Shown: positions 5,566 through 13,139 of the stretch, piece after piece
Numbering within the stretch: position 1 is the first letter of the stretch
Layout: every line of letters begins with the position of its first letter
Origin: RGIG4790 sp964437615
Lineage (GTDB): Bacteria > Bacillota > Clostridia > Christensenellales > UBA1242
Assembly (NCBI GenBank): GCA_964437615.1
Contig: CAYTHL010000010.1
Span: 1 to 34,071, forward strand
Direction: 5' to 3'
Length of the DNA: 34,071 nucleotides
Notes under the pieces: model-generated
Told to the model about the DNA's origin: nothing
Databases searched by the model: none
The model's input: only the letters and a program-made list of their open reading frames with translations
Position numbers and translations under genes: made by a program

Positions 5566-8031
5566 TTAACTCTTTTTTGTTTGTACTTTTGCCTTCTTTT
5601 TACCAAAAATACCAGCAAATAGTTCACTGAAAAATCTTGATACTTTGTATCTTGCTGTTTTGGAAAAGATGCAGCAGGCACCAATTACTACAGTTACCAC
5701 GCCAAGAGTGCTAAGCAGTACCCAAAGGCTAGATAAACTTGCACCGCTATCTGCATTAGACAGCCCAGTAATTACATTGTACTCGCCAGACGACGTGGTT
5801 AAATCAACGTCTTTTAGACTAATTTCGCTGGCATTTTCTGAGCCAAACACAATTATATCCAAAATTTTAGACAGCGGCTTTGTGCTTTCTATACACAAAT
5901 CTTTTTCAATATTTTCGCAGCCAATTTCAAACAGCATTGCTAGGCTAGAAAGTTGTTGATTATAGTTGCCGCTACCCATATAAATATCCTTTATAAAACC
6001 CGGATAAACCTCGTCGGCGTAAGACTTTATAGAGTAAGCAAAATATTTGTTTTCAGCGTAATTTTGGTTTGCAGAGCCAACAACCATGCGAACTTTGCTC
6101 ATCTGCACACCGTTAACCGTGGTTATATATTCGCTACGCGGAGTGCTGTCGCGGTGGATGTCAAAAATGGCAACTGCGCCGTTATCTAACAGGCTTTGTG
6201 CAGTTGTTTGGCTGCGGGTGTATGCGCCGCTATTGTGCGGCAAGTGCAAACTTGTGTTGTAATCTACTGTAATGCCAAGTTTTTTAAAGTTTTCAACCAG
6301 TGCGGCGCCAACATCATGGATACCACCTTCGCCATAGACACTGTCGGTGCCGTCTGGGTTATAGTAGCTTTCGTCATTGTGAGTATGATAAACGCCAACC
6401 TTTTTAGTTGTAGCGGCATAAGTTACAGGAATTTTAGAACATATAGCGCTTTCAGCTTTTCCGCGGCTGGATTTTGAACATGATTTTTTTGTTGTTTCAA
6501 TTATCATGTCGCTTCCGCAACTGCAGTTTTCTTTGTAATTTTCTTTGCAATCTGCACTGTTATTGAAGTTGCAATTGTTTTCACAATTTGGGTAGTTTTG
6601 AGTTGACATTTTCATAGGTTTGGCTTGTATGGTGCCATTTTCGTCTGGGTCAATCTTTAAACCAGCTACCATATTGGTAGCATAATTAAGCGCAAGACCA
6701 GAAGTTAAATTTATAGTTTGCGCACTGGTGGTTTTGGCAGAGATATTATTTTCTTTGGTTGTGCCGTTTGATAACTGCTCGGCGTTTGGATTATATGTAC
6801 TTTTAACATTATATTGTGGCAATTTTTCGTCGTGGATAAACTTTGCATAGGCAATTTTAGACGAGTTATCCACCCCGCAGATTTCGTACAACTTATTGTC
6901 GCCAGAAAGATACAGGTCTCCATTTTCTACATCCCCACCCTTAATTAAAATAACCTCATCTTTATTGGCATAGTTGTATACAGTAAAGTAAGTTTGCGAA
7001 GCATTTTCTGTGTCGGCATATGTTGTTGTACTTTTATTGTGACTAATTTTTGTGCTTGTAGCCTCAAAGTTTTTTGCCCCAACAGCTAAGTTTGCAAAAG
7101 CGGCAAGTCCTAAAAGTAGCGCCATACAAGATGCAATATGTTTTGTTTTAGAACTTGATGAAGATTTTGGTTTTTTGCCATTTTTAGCCGTTTTGATAGC
7201 ATTTTTACTAGTTATATTGCTAGTTTTTGCAATTTTTTGAGTAGATATTTTATTCTCTTTACTCTCTGCCGCTGAGGCAATTTTTGATTGTTTAGATTTT
7301 ATGCTGCCTTGAATATCTTTAGACAATTGCTTATTAGTTTTAGTTTCTGATGCTGTGGCTAAAACTAGTTTGCCATTCTTTTGGCTATCATAAGTATGAG
7401 TATCGTAGTTAAAGGCTTTTTCGCCCTCGTCAGGTTTTGCTGTGGTAAAAGCTCTGCCCAAAAATTCGGCAAGCCCAACACTAATTAGCGTTGCTATTAC
7501 ATAGGTACCAAAGGCGCCACCGGTACCAAGGCCAAGCACGGTAGGCGCACCCATTGCCCAGTTTATACCCCACTGAAGAATTTGCGCAGTCGAAATGCCA
7601 AATATTGAGCAAATAAAAGCGTTTCTTCGGCTTCTGCCTAGCGCGTATGCAACAACACCCGCAACTAATCCGTAAATAAAAGTGTTGTCCACAATAATAT
7701 CTTCGGCAGTTTTGCTAGGTAGCAACCATTCTAGCCCGTAAATTACGCCGGCAACAACAATAGTGCCAATAATTGCCCTAAGCAAATCTCTACTCCAACC
7801 GCAACTAATTAACATATAAATGCAGATGACATATGGGATAATAAATCCGCCTATTGATACGGCAAAATAATTGCCAATTTTTATTGGCGGAATTGCTATT
7901 CCTATTGCAATTGCAAGCAGCACTATAATTGCTTGTGTATCATTTAGACGCATATTGTCTAGTATTTTTTGCCCTGCTCCGAACATGAGCAAAATTATTA
8001 GCGCCGTAAGAATTATAATTGTGATATTCAT
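5566..8031 (-). CDS. DUF1614-like membrane domain fused to a SpoIIP peptidoglycan hydrolase domain
   Basis: An 821-residue membrane protein. Residues 1-195 hold about six hydrophobic helices and resemble DUF1614 (IPPIKIGNYFAVSIGGFIIP near 47-66 and LGLGTGGAFGTYVIATLIS near 166-184). A Lys/Ser-rich linker (200-297) and a further helix (about 298-318) follow, then a region of unknown type (320-480) and a cysteine-rich insert with seven Cys (483-531). Residues 545-730 are a SpoIIP domain: HTHNDESY (549-556), DIHRD (624-628) and the FEIG strand near 701. A last helix (767-789) leads to a basic tail. SpoIIP is the amidase/endopeptidase that, with SpoIID, thins septal peptidoglycan during engulfment in endospore formers. 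It is normally about 350-400 residues with one N-terminal helix. AAAGGAG precedes the ATG. No sporulation gene is adjacent. The SpoIIP call is firm; the DUF1614 call is moderate. Confidence 0.85.
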   Translation of the reverse strand: MNITIIILTALIILLMFGAGQKILDNMRLNDTQAIIVLLAIAIGIAIPPIKIGNYFAVSIGGFIIPYVICIYMLISCGWSRDLLRAIIGTIVVAGVIYGLEWLLPSKTAEDIIVDNTFIYGLVAGVVAYALGRSRRNAFICSIFGISTAQILQWGINWAMGAPTVLGLGTGGAFGTYVIATLISVGLAEFLGRAFTTAKPDEGEKAFNYDTHTYDSQKNGKLVLATASETKTNKQLSKDIQGSIKSKQSKIASAAESKENKISTQKIAKTSNITSKNAIKTAKNGKKPKSSSSSKTKHIASCMALLLGLAAFANLAVGAKNFEATSTKISHNKSTTTYADTENASQTYFTVYNYANKDEVILIKGGDVENGDLYLSGDNKLYEICGVDNSSKIAYAKFIHDEKLPQYNVKSTYNPNAEQLSNGTTKENNISAKTTSAQTINLTSGLALNYATNMVAGLKIDPDENGTIQAKPMKMSTQNYPNCENNCNFNNSADCKENYKENCSCGSDMIIETTKKSCSKSSRGKAESAICSKIPVTYAATTKKVGVYHTHNDESYYNPDGTDSVYGEGGIHDVGAALVENFKKLGITVDYNTSLHLPHNSGAYTRSQTTAQSLLDNGAVAIFDIHRDSTPRSEYITTVNGVQMSKVRMVVGSANQNYAENKYFAYSIKSYADEVYPGFIKDIYMGSGNYNQQLSSLAMLFEIGCENIEKDLCIESTKPLSKILDIIVFGSENASEISLKDVDLTTSSGEYNVITGLSNADSGASLSSLWVLLSTLGVVTVVIGACCIFSKTARYKVSRFFSELFAGIFGKKKAKVQTKKS

Positions 8032-8118
8032 ACTAATCTCCTTTTGAGTTAGTATAAATATTTAAATTAAAAAATATGCAAAATTACACCTAAAATAAGT
8101 GAAATTTCGCATCAAAAC

Positions 8119-8132
8119 TGACATTTATGTCA
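8119..8132. promoter_or_regulatory. 14-bp palindrome upstream of the SpoIIP-fusion gene
   Basis: TGACATTTATGTCA is an exact palindrome in the 121-base gap between the pseudouridine synthase gene and the SpoIIP-fusion gene. It lies about 88 bases before the latter's start and overlaps a TTGACA on the minus strand. It could be a repressor or activator site. I cannot assign a regulator. Confidence 0.35.
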
Positions 8133-8152
8133 AAAGTTTAATATTTATATAT

Positions 8153-9016
8153 TTAAAAGTTTAAATCTTCAATAAGTCTATCGAATGGCAAATTAAATTC
8201 TTTTAGGTTTAAATATATTAAGTCGCCACCAATATTATCAAACTTTATATGCGCAGATAGCAACAACTGCCTAGATTTTTTATATTTTTTATTAGCTACT
8301 TTATTACCATATTTGATGTCGCCAAGTACTGGCAAATTTACGCTTGCAAGGTGTGCCCTAATTTGATGAGTTTTTCCGGTAACAAGTTCTACTTTTAGTA
8401 AACTTAAAATGCCATTTGTTTTAACAAGTTTATAGTTTGTAAGTATTTTTATATAGCCTGGCTTAGGAGTTTGGCTTATGTTAACCATGCCGGCGTTAGG
8501 TTGTTTTTGCTCATACGCTGTTAGGCGAGCCTCGTTTTGGCGCGGCTTGCCAACAACAACGGCGTAATATATTTTTTTAATTTTGCCACTTTTTATAGCG
8601 CGGATTAGTTCGGCTAACGCCGCTTGGGTTTTTGCAAAAATTATCAATCCGCTTGTGTTGCGGTCTAGCCTATGGACGGCAAACAGATTTTCGCCAAGCT
8701 GGTTACTTAGCAAATTTTGCAAACTTGAACCAAAATCTGTCACATCAGCTTCGGCTGTTTCTATTCCCGCGGGTTTATCTGCTATACAAATATTTTTGTC
8801 GCTATAAATAACATTTATCTTTGGCTGACTGACGCCGTAAACTTGTATTATGTCGGCATCTTGTAGTAAGACATTTTCCTTTTGACGAACGCCATTTACC
8901 TTAATATTTTTTGTTCTTAGCAATTTTTGCAAGGTATTGTAACTAATAAGGCTAATATTAGACTGCAAAAAAGATAAAAGTTTTTGCCCGCTGCCATGAT
9001 AAACATATTGGTACAT
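8153..9016 (-). CDS. RluA-family pseudouridine synthase with S4 domain
   Basis: Isomerises specific uridines in rRNA or tRNA to pseudouridine. The 287-residue protein has an N-terminal S4 RNA-binding domain (about residues 12-60, with LLRTKNIKVNG) and the catalytic RluA domain with HRLDRNTSG (115-123), in which D118 is the catalytic aspartate. GKTHQIRAHLA near residue 216 is the second family motif. Which RNA site it modifies cannot be told from sequence; RluD/RluC-like is the nearest general class. AAAGGAG lies seven bases before the ATG. feoB ends 30 bases upstream, so co-transcription with feoAB is possible although the functions are unrelated. Confidence 0.92.
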   Translation of the reverse strand: MYQYVYHGSGQKLLSFLQSNISLISYNTLQKLLRTKNIKVNGVRQKENVLLQDADIIQVYGVSQPKINVIYSDKNICIADKPAGIETAEADVTDFGSSLQNLLSNQLGENLFAVHRLDRNTSGLIIFAKTQAALAELIRAIKSGKIKKIYYAVVVGKPRQNEARLTAYEQKQPNAGMVNISQTPKPGYIKILTNYKLVKTNGILSLLKVELVTGKTHQIRAHLASVNLPVLGDIKYGNKVANKKYKKSRQLLLSAHIKFDNIGGDLIYLNLKEFNLPFDRLIEDLNF

Positions 9017-9046
9017 AAGTTCTCCTTTGTAAAAAAGTTAAATTAT

Positions 9047-11053
9047 TTATCTACATTTACTGCACGTGCCGTTACACGAGCTGCAGCCGAGAAATTTTGA
9101 TTTTCCACCAACTTTTTGATTCAATTTTATCACAGCAAATAGCACAATTGCAAGCCCTACAATTAAAATTACAGAAAGTGAGCCTAATTTTACTAGCCAG
9201 TAGGTTGCCATAGCACACAGATAGGCGACGACAAATTGCAGCAAAAATATTTTTATCGCAAAGCCCCTACCAAGTTCTTTGCTGGCTACACTTAGTGCTG
9301 AAATGCATGGCGAATATAGCAATATAAACACCAAAAACGAGGCTGCTGACGCAGGCGTAAAGCTTACAACGCTGGATGCAAGAGTTAGGCTTGCAGCAAG
9401 TTCTGAAAGGCTGCCAACCACGCCGTTTGTTATGCTTAAACAAGACACAACCATTTCTTTTGCCACCATGCCAATAAGCAGCGCAACCACCACGCCCCAA
9501 CTATTTAGGCCAATAGGCGCAAAGATAGGCGCTATAAATTTTGCGACGCCTTGCAGAATGCTTCCGTCACCACCCGGCACAAATTTAAAGCCAAAACTAA
9601 CGTTTGTTAGCAGCCAAACCACCACCGAGCAAGCCACGAGCGTACCACCTACTCTTTTTATAAAACTCCAGCTACTAGATAACATATTTTTTAGCGTTCG
9701 GCTAACGGTGGGTAGCCTTAACGGCGGTACTTCCATTACAAATTCTGCCGATTTAGACTTGCTTATTTTAACCGAAATTATTGTTACGATTAGCCCAAGG
9801 ACTACGCCTAAAAGATACAAACCAAAAACTATTAGTGCCTTGTGTGAAGCAAAAAACGCCGAACAAATTATGGCATATACCGGCAGTTTTGCGCTACACG
9901 ATGCATAAGGCAGCAGCAGCGCCGTACGCTTACGATAATCTTGATTATCTAGCCCTCTGGTTGTTAGCAGCGCCGTTGTTGTGCAGCCGTAACCAAGCAA
10001 CAAACTTAGTACGCTTTTGCCAGTTAGCCCAAACTTTTTTAAGCTGCCGTTTAGCATAAAAGCTACGCGGCTTAAATAGCCAACATCTTCTAAAAAATTT
10101 ATACACAGCATAAGCAGAACAATTTGCGGCAAAAAACTTACAACCACGCCAACGCCACCAACTACGCCTTGCATAACAAGCCCGTACGCCCACTCTGCCA
10201 CATTTATTTTGCACAGGATATTGCTGACTAAATCGGCAAAATGTCCAAAAATTGTTTCTACAATATAAGAAAGCATTTGCCCTACGCCACCAAATGTAAT
10301 TACAAACACTAGTAGCATTACACAAAGGAAAATTGGCAAGTATAAAAACTTATTATAGAAAATTTTATCCAGTTTGCTTATGCCGTAAGGTTTGTTTTGC
10401 TTGGGCATTACGCCATATAAAATTTTATCTATTTGTGCATATTCGTCACTAATTTTTGCTACATTTAAGTCTATATTATTTGGCTGTAATTTATAAAAAT
10501 TGTCCAAAGTTTGCTTTTTTGATGCGTTTTTTACACTTTTTTGATTAGATTTTGCAGTTTTTTGATTAGTGTCAATTTGGTATTCGGGGCGTTTTAAAAT
10601 TTCTAAAAGTTCGCTGCAACCACGCTTTTTGCGAGCATCTATTGGCACAACACAAACACCAAGTCTGCTTGCAAGTAGGTTGTAATTTATGCCTTTTACT
10701 TCTAATGCCATATTTACAGCAAGTATAACTTTATGTCCGGCAGATTTGAGTTCGTGAGTTAGCAGCAAATTTCGGCTTAGGTTGTGGGCGTCGCAAATGT
10801 TAATGATGGTACAATTTTTGTTGTTTGCTAAAAATTTGCAAGCTTCCTTTTCTTCGTCTGAGTATGCGTTTAATGAATAAATGCCGGGCAAATCGTGCAG
10901 CAAACACTGCACGCCAAAAACTTCAAACTTTTTAGAAACAACGCTAACTGTTATGCCATGCCAATTGCCTACATGTTTGTTGCTTTTTGTTAATGTATTA
11001 AAAAGAGTTGTTTTACCAACATTTGGGTTGCCAACTAAAATAAATTCGATCAT
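9047..11053 (-). CDS. feoB: Ferrous iron transporter FeoB, with atypical G4 motif
   Basis: FeoB is the GTP-dependent Fe(II) importer of the inner membrane. The N-terminal G domain shows G1 GNPNVGKTT (8-16) and G3 DLPG (54-57), but the G4 motif reads NMAL (114-117) where NMxD is expected, so the aspartate that reads guanine is missing. A cytosolic linker follows. The membrane part (from about residue 230) contains the two Gate-type segments, including GYGCTTTALLTTRGL and YASCSAKLPVYA. The C-terminus is cysteine-rich (CSSCNGTCSKC), as in many FeoB proteins. It has 668 residues, shorter than the ~770 of E. coli. GGAG precedes the ATG. It lies 13 bases after feoA. Confidence 0.95.
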   Translation of the reverse strand: MIEFILVGNPNVGKTTLFNTLTKSNKHVGNWHGITVSVVSKKFEVFGVQCLLHDLPGIYSLNAYSDEEKEACKFLANNKNCTIINICDAHNLSRNLLLTHELKSAGHKVILAVNMALEVKGINYNLLASRLGVCVVPIDARKKRGCSELLEILKRPEYQIDTNQKTAKSNQKSVKNASKKQTLDNFYKLQPNNIDLNVAKISDEYAQIDKILYGVMPKQNKPYGISKLDKIFYNKFLYLPIFLCVMLLVFVITFGGVGQMLSYIVETIFGHFADLVSNILCKINVAEWAYGLVMQGVVGGVGVVVSFLPQIVLLMLCINFLEDVGYLSRVAFMLNGSLKKFGLTGKSVLSLLLGYGCTTTALLTTRGLDNQDYRKRTALLLPYASCSAKLPVYAIICSAFFASHKALIVFGLYLLGVVLGLIVTIISVKISKSKSAEFVMEVPPLRLPTVSRTLKNMLSSSWSFIKRVGGTLVACSVVVWLLTNVSFGFKFVPGGDGSILQGVAKFIAPIFAPIGLNSWGVVVALLIGMVAKEMVVSCLSITNGVVGSLSELAASLTLASSVVSFTPASAASFLVFILLYSPCISALSVASKELGRGFAIKIFLLQFVVAYLCAMATYWLVKLGSLSVILIVGLAIVLFAVIKLNQKVGGKSKFLGCSSCNGTCSKCR

Positions 11054-11066
11054 TTTACTCCTGCCA

Positions 11067-11303
11067 CTAATCGACTTCTTGAACTATAATTTTTTGTGCC
11101 ACTATATTTTCTATGGCAATTGTTACGCCGCGAACACTTACTAAAAAGGCTTTTTGGCGCGGAGCAATATATTTTATTTGTACTAACTGGTTAGCTATCA
11201 GTCCAAGATGAGCATAGTGTAGTTTTTGCCTAGCGTCTGGCTCTTTAATTTTAACAATTGTTGCCATTTTGCCAATTGCCAAATTTGCAAGTTGTTTTTC
11301 CAT
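11067..11303 (-). CDS. feoA: FeoA-type SH3-like protein
   Basis: A small (78-residue) cytosolic SH3-like beta-barrel protein that works with FeoB in ferrous iron uptake. The fold pattern is clear: an N-terminal LAIGKMATIVKI strand, HLGLIANQLVQI in the middle (family pattern LGLxxGxxVxI) and VRGVTIAIENIVAQKI at the end. feoB follows after 13 bases, which settles the assignment. Only a weak Shine-Dalgarno (TAGAG) precedes the ATG. A TATAAT ends seven bases before the start codon, so initiation may be on a leaderless transcript. Confidence 0.9.
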   Translation of the reverse strand: MEKQLANLAIGKMATIVKIKEPDARQKLHYAHLGLIANQLVQIKYIAPRQKAFLVSVRGVTIAIENIVAQKIIVQEVD

Positions 11304-11310
11304 ACTCTAA

Positions 11311-11316
11311 ATTATA
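11311..11316 (-). promoter_or_regulatory. Possible -10 element of feoAB (would give a leaderless mRNA)
   Basis: A perfect TATAAT on the minus strand ends seven bases before the feoA ATG. No good -35 is present at 16-18 bases. If used, transcription would start at or next to the A of the ATG. A terminator just upstream (11330-11361) means feoAB needs its own promoter, which supports the site. No Fur-box-like sequence is evident. Confidence 0.3.
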
Positions 11317-11329
11317 TTTTGCCTAACAC

Positions 11330-11361
11330 AAAAAAATGCACAATGCAAAAAAGCATTGTGC
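11330..11361 (-). terminator. Rho-independent terminator after the DUF1292 gene
   Basis: On the minus strand GCACAATGC (plus 11353-11361) pairs perfectly with GCATTGTGC (plus 11338-11346), loop TTTTTT, followed shortly by seven U (plus 11330-11336). It ends the ruvX-DUF1292 transcript before feoA. A second small hairpin, GTGGAG/CTCCAC (11382-11400), lies between the stop codon and the terminator. Confidence 0.85.
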
Positions 11362-11423
11362 TAAAGAGTTTGCAAACCAAAGTGGAGAGCTTGCCTCCAC
11401 CATGATTTTTTTAAATTTTTAGA

Positions 11424-11777
11424 CTATTTTTTTGTATCGTCGCCGCCGTTACCTTCAGCTTCATCCAGTAATCTGTTGTATTCTACAAATACGGCATCAA
11501 TAATGGTATCGTCTAGCTCTACCTCGAACTTGTCCTCGCCATCTTTGCCACGAGTTACCTTAAATACAAGAGCCTCGTCTTCTTCCATGCCATCTAGCAG
11601 TTCTACTGGTTGCAAAATAGCATAAAAGTTGCCACGATATGCAATACCTGCAATTTCAACAAAGTCTATTTCTTCGCCGTTGGCGCCCATTAGGGTAACG
11701 ACATCATCGTCGTCATCTACCATATGCTCTATAGATTCTGGAAGTTTTTCGTCGGCAATTTTCTTTTCGTCTGCCAT
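11424..11777 (-). CDS. DUF1292 family protein (YrzB-like)
   Basis: A small acidic cytosolic protein (117 residues) of unknown function, conserved in Bacillota. The core DUF1292 pattern is visible: DVVTLMGANGEEIDFVEIA (residues 25-43), RGNFYAILQPVE (48-59), an EDEALVFKV strand and the closing LDDTIIDAVFVEYNRLL. AAAAGGAG lies ten bases before the ATG. It follows ruvX by 15 bases, the arrangement (yrrK-yrzB) found in Bacillus and relatives, and the operon ends at the terminator downstream. Confidence 0.9.
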   Translation of the reverse strand: MADEKKIADEKLPESIEHMVDDDDDVVTLMGANGEEIDFVEIAGIAYRGNFYAILQPVELLDGMEEDEALVFKVTRGKDGEDKFEVELDDTIIDAVFVEYNRLLDEAEGNGGDDTKK

Positions 11778-11792
11778 AATAATGTTCTCCTT

Positions 11793-12206
11793 TTACTTGG
11801 TTTTGTCTATGTAGTTTTGCAAGATGATTGTGGCTGCTATTTGGTCTACTTGCCCCTTGCGGTTTTTACGGCTTGTGTTGGTTTCTAGCAAAATTCTTTG
11901 AGCTGACACCGTAGACAATCTTTCGTCCTGAAACTCGATTGGAATTATTGTTTGCTCACTAAGTTTGCTAGCAAATTCACGCGCCATTTGTACGCTTTGC
12001 CCCTCAGTGCCGTCTAGTTTTAGCGGCAAGCCTATTATAATTTTTTCGGCATTAAGCTGCTCGGCAAGTTCGGCAATGTAGCGAACGTCTAAATATGGCG
12101 TGCGACGCTTATAGACACTATGCGGCGTTGCAACTATATGCAATATGTCGCTTTGTGCTATACCTATACGCACCGAGCCTATATCTAAACAAATAAGCTT
12201 TCCCAT
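11793..12206 (-). CDS. ruvX: Putative pre-16S rRNA nuclease / Holliday junction resolvase-like RuvX (YqgF)
   Basis: An RNase H-fold nuclease implicated in processing the 5' end of 16S rRNA; older names call it a Holliday junction resolvase. About 137 residues from the chosen start MGKLICLDIGSVRIGIAQSD. The first acidic residue is in LDIGS, GLPLKLDGTEG is the central motif, DERLSTVSA carries the second acidic site, and DQIAATIIL the last. The start is uncertain: an in-frame TTG three codons earlier (12213-12215) has AGG better placed, whereas ATG at 12206 matches the usual N-terminus. Neighbour: DUF1292 gene downstream. Confidence 0.92.
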   Translation of the reverse strand: MGKLICLDIGSVRIGIAQSDILHIVATPHSVYKRRTPYLDVRYIAELAEQLNAEKIIIGLPLKLDGTEGQSVQMAREFASKLSEQTIIPIEFQDERLSTVSAQRILLETNTSRKNRKGQVDQIAATIILQNYIDKTK

Positions 12207-12277
12207 TTCTTGCAAATTTACCTATGCTTAGGATAGCACATCTAAATAAAATAGTCTATCAAAATTAACAAGTTTTT

Positions 12278-12547
12278 TTATTTTTTCTTTTTGCTGCTTT
12301 TGCTTTTAGCAGAACTTGTTGAAGATTGGCTTTGCTGTCCATCATTCTGCTGGCTCTGCTCGCCATTAGATTTTAGCTCTTCCATTTTTTGCTGAGCCTG
12401 AGTTTTAAGTTCCTCAAACTTTTGCTGAGCCTTGTCTGTTCCTTGGTCTATTTTGCTGGCAAGCTGTTTATTTTTAGCAACTATTATACCTCCCACAACC
12501 ATGCCTATGCCAAGGCCTATTACTGAACAATAAATGCAATTTTTCAT
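12278..12547 (-). CDS. Small single-pass membrane protein with coiled-coil tail (YtxH-like)
   Basis: An 89-residue protein. One glycine-rich membrane helix lies at about residues 6-24 (IGLGIGMVVGGIIVA), then a helical region of about residues 30-60 in which QQKFEELK and QQKMEELK form a near-repeat, then a Gln/Ser-rich stretch and a basic KSKSSKKKK end. The layout is like YtxH-type general stress membrane proteins, but sequence similarity is too weak to claim membership. A perfect AAGGAGGTG lies a few bases before the ATG, so it is translated well. It stands alone, between the nifSU terminator and ruvX. Confidence 0.7.
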   Translation of the reverse strand: MKNCIYCSVIGLGIGMVVGGIIVAKNKQLASKIDQGTDKAQQKFEELKTQAQQKMEELKSNGEQSQQNDGQQSQSSTSSAKSKSSKKKK

Positions 12548-12691
12548 TTTGCACCTCCTTGAACTTTAGTATATTCGGGATGCAAAATTTTATTCAAATT
12601 GTCTAAATTTGTTGATTTTTGCAAAAAAGTATGCCTAATCTTGCATTACTGCAAGTTTTGCGTTTTTTTATAATTATCTAACTTAAAAAAT

Positions 12692-12719
12692 AAAAAAAAG
12701 CCTAGCGGTATTGCTAGAC
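12692..12719 (-). terminator. Rho-independent terminator after nifS-nifU
   Basis: On the minus strand GTCTAGC (plus 12713-12719) pairs with GCTAGGC (plus 12700-12706; one G-U pair), loop AATACC, followed by eight U (plus 12692-12699). It lies 47 bases after the nifU stop. Confidence 0.85.
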
Positions 12720-12766
12720 CTTAAAAAGTTTATTTATGGTGCGTCAACTAAGGTGCAAGCCAAAAC

Positions 12767-13138
12767 TTATTTAGATTTTTTTTGGCAGTTTGCCACTGCA
12801 TTTTTGATGACATTTTCGGCAAGTGGGCAAACATATTTCTTGCTTTCTGGAAGTTTGCCGCCAATAGCATCTAAAATTTGCTGGCTTGTTATTGCTTTGC
12901 ATTCGTCAAGAGTTTTGCCAATCATAAGTGTTGCGGCCGCGCTTGTAGCAGCTATTATTGCAGGAGAACCAAAAGTTTGAAACTTGGCATCTACCACATT
13001 TTCGCCTTGGGTTAGAATATAAATTTTTGCTATTTCGCCGCAGGTTTCGTCTACAACTTTGCCTACGCCGCTAGCGGCCTTAATTACGCCAACATTTTCT
13101 GGGTTATAAAACATTTCTAAAACTTTATCTGTGTACAT
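12767..13138 (-). CDS. NifU/IscU-like Fe-S scaffold, second cysteine replaced by serine
   Basis: A 123-residue member of the IscU/NifU N-terminal family, the scaffold on which Fe-S clusters are built from sulfur delivered by a cysteine desulfurase. The family start YNPENVGVI and the first ligand ETCGE (C33) are present, and C104 in KKYVCPLAE is the third ligand. The second ligand, normally in FGCG, reads FGSPA (S58). The acidic residue after the first Cys is Glu (CGE) instead of the usual Asp. C80 and C118 are extra cysteines. nifS ends one base before this gene's start, so the pair is translationally coupled. Confidence 0.88.
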   Translation of the reverse strand: MYTDKVLEMFYNPENVGVIKAASGVGKVVDETCGEIAKIYILTQGENVVDAKFQTFGSPAIIAATSAAATLMIGKTLDECKAITSQQILDAIGGKLPESKKYVCPLAENVIKNAVANCQKKSK

Positions 13139-13139
13139 A

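Noticed and set aside
9279..10325. Long open frames opposite or offset to feoB (up to 209 residues)
   Set aside because: Shadows of feoB: no ribosome binding sites, and the feoB frame has clear domain motifs throughout.
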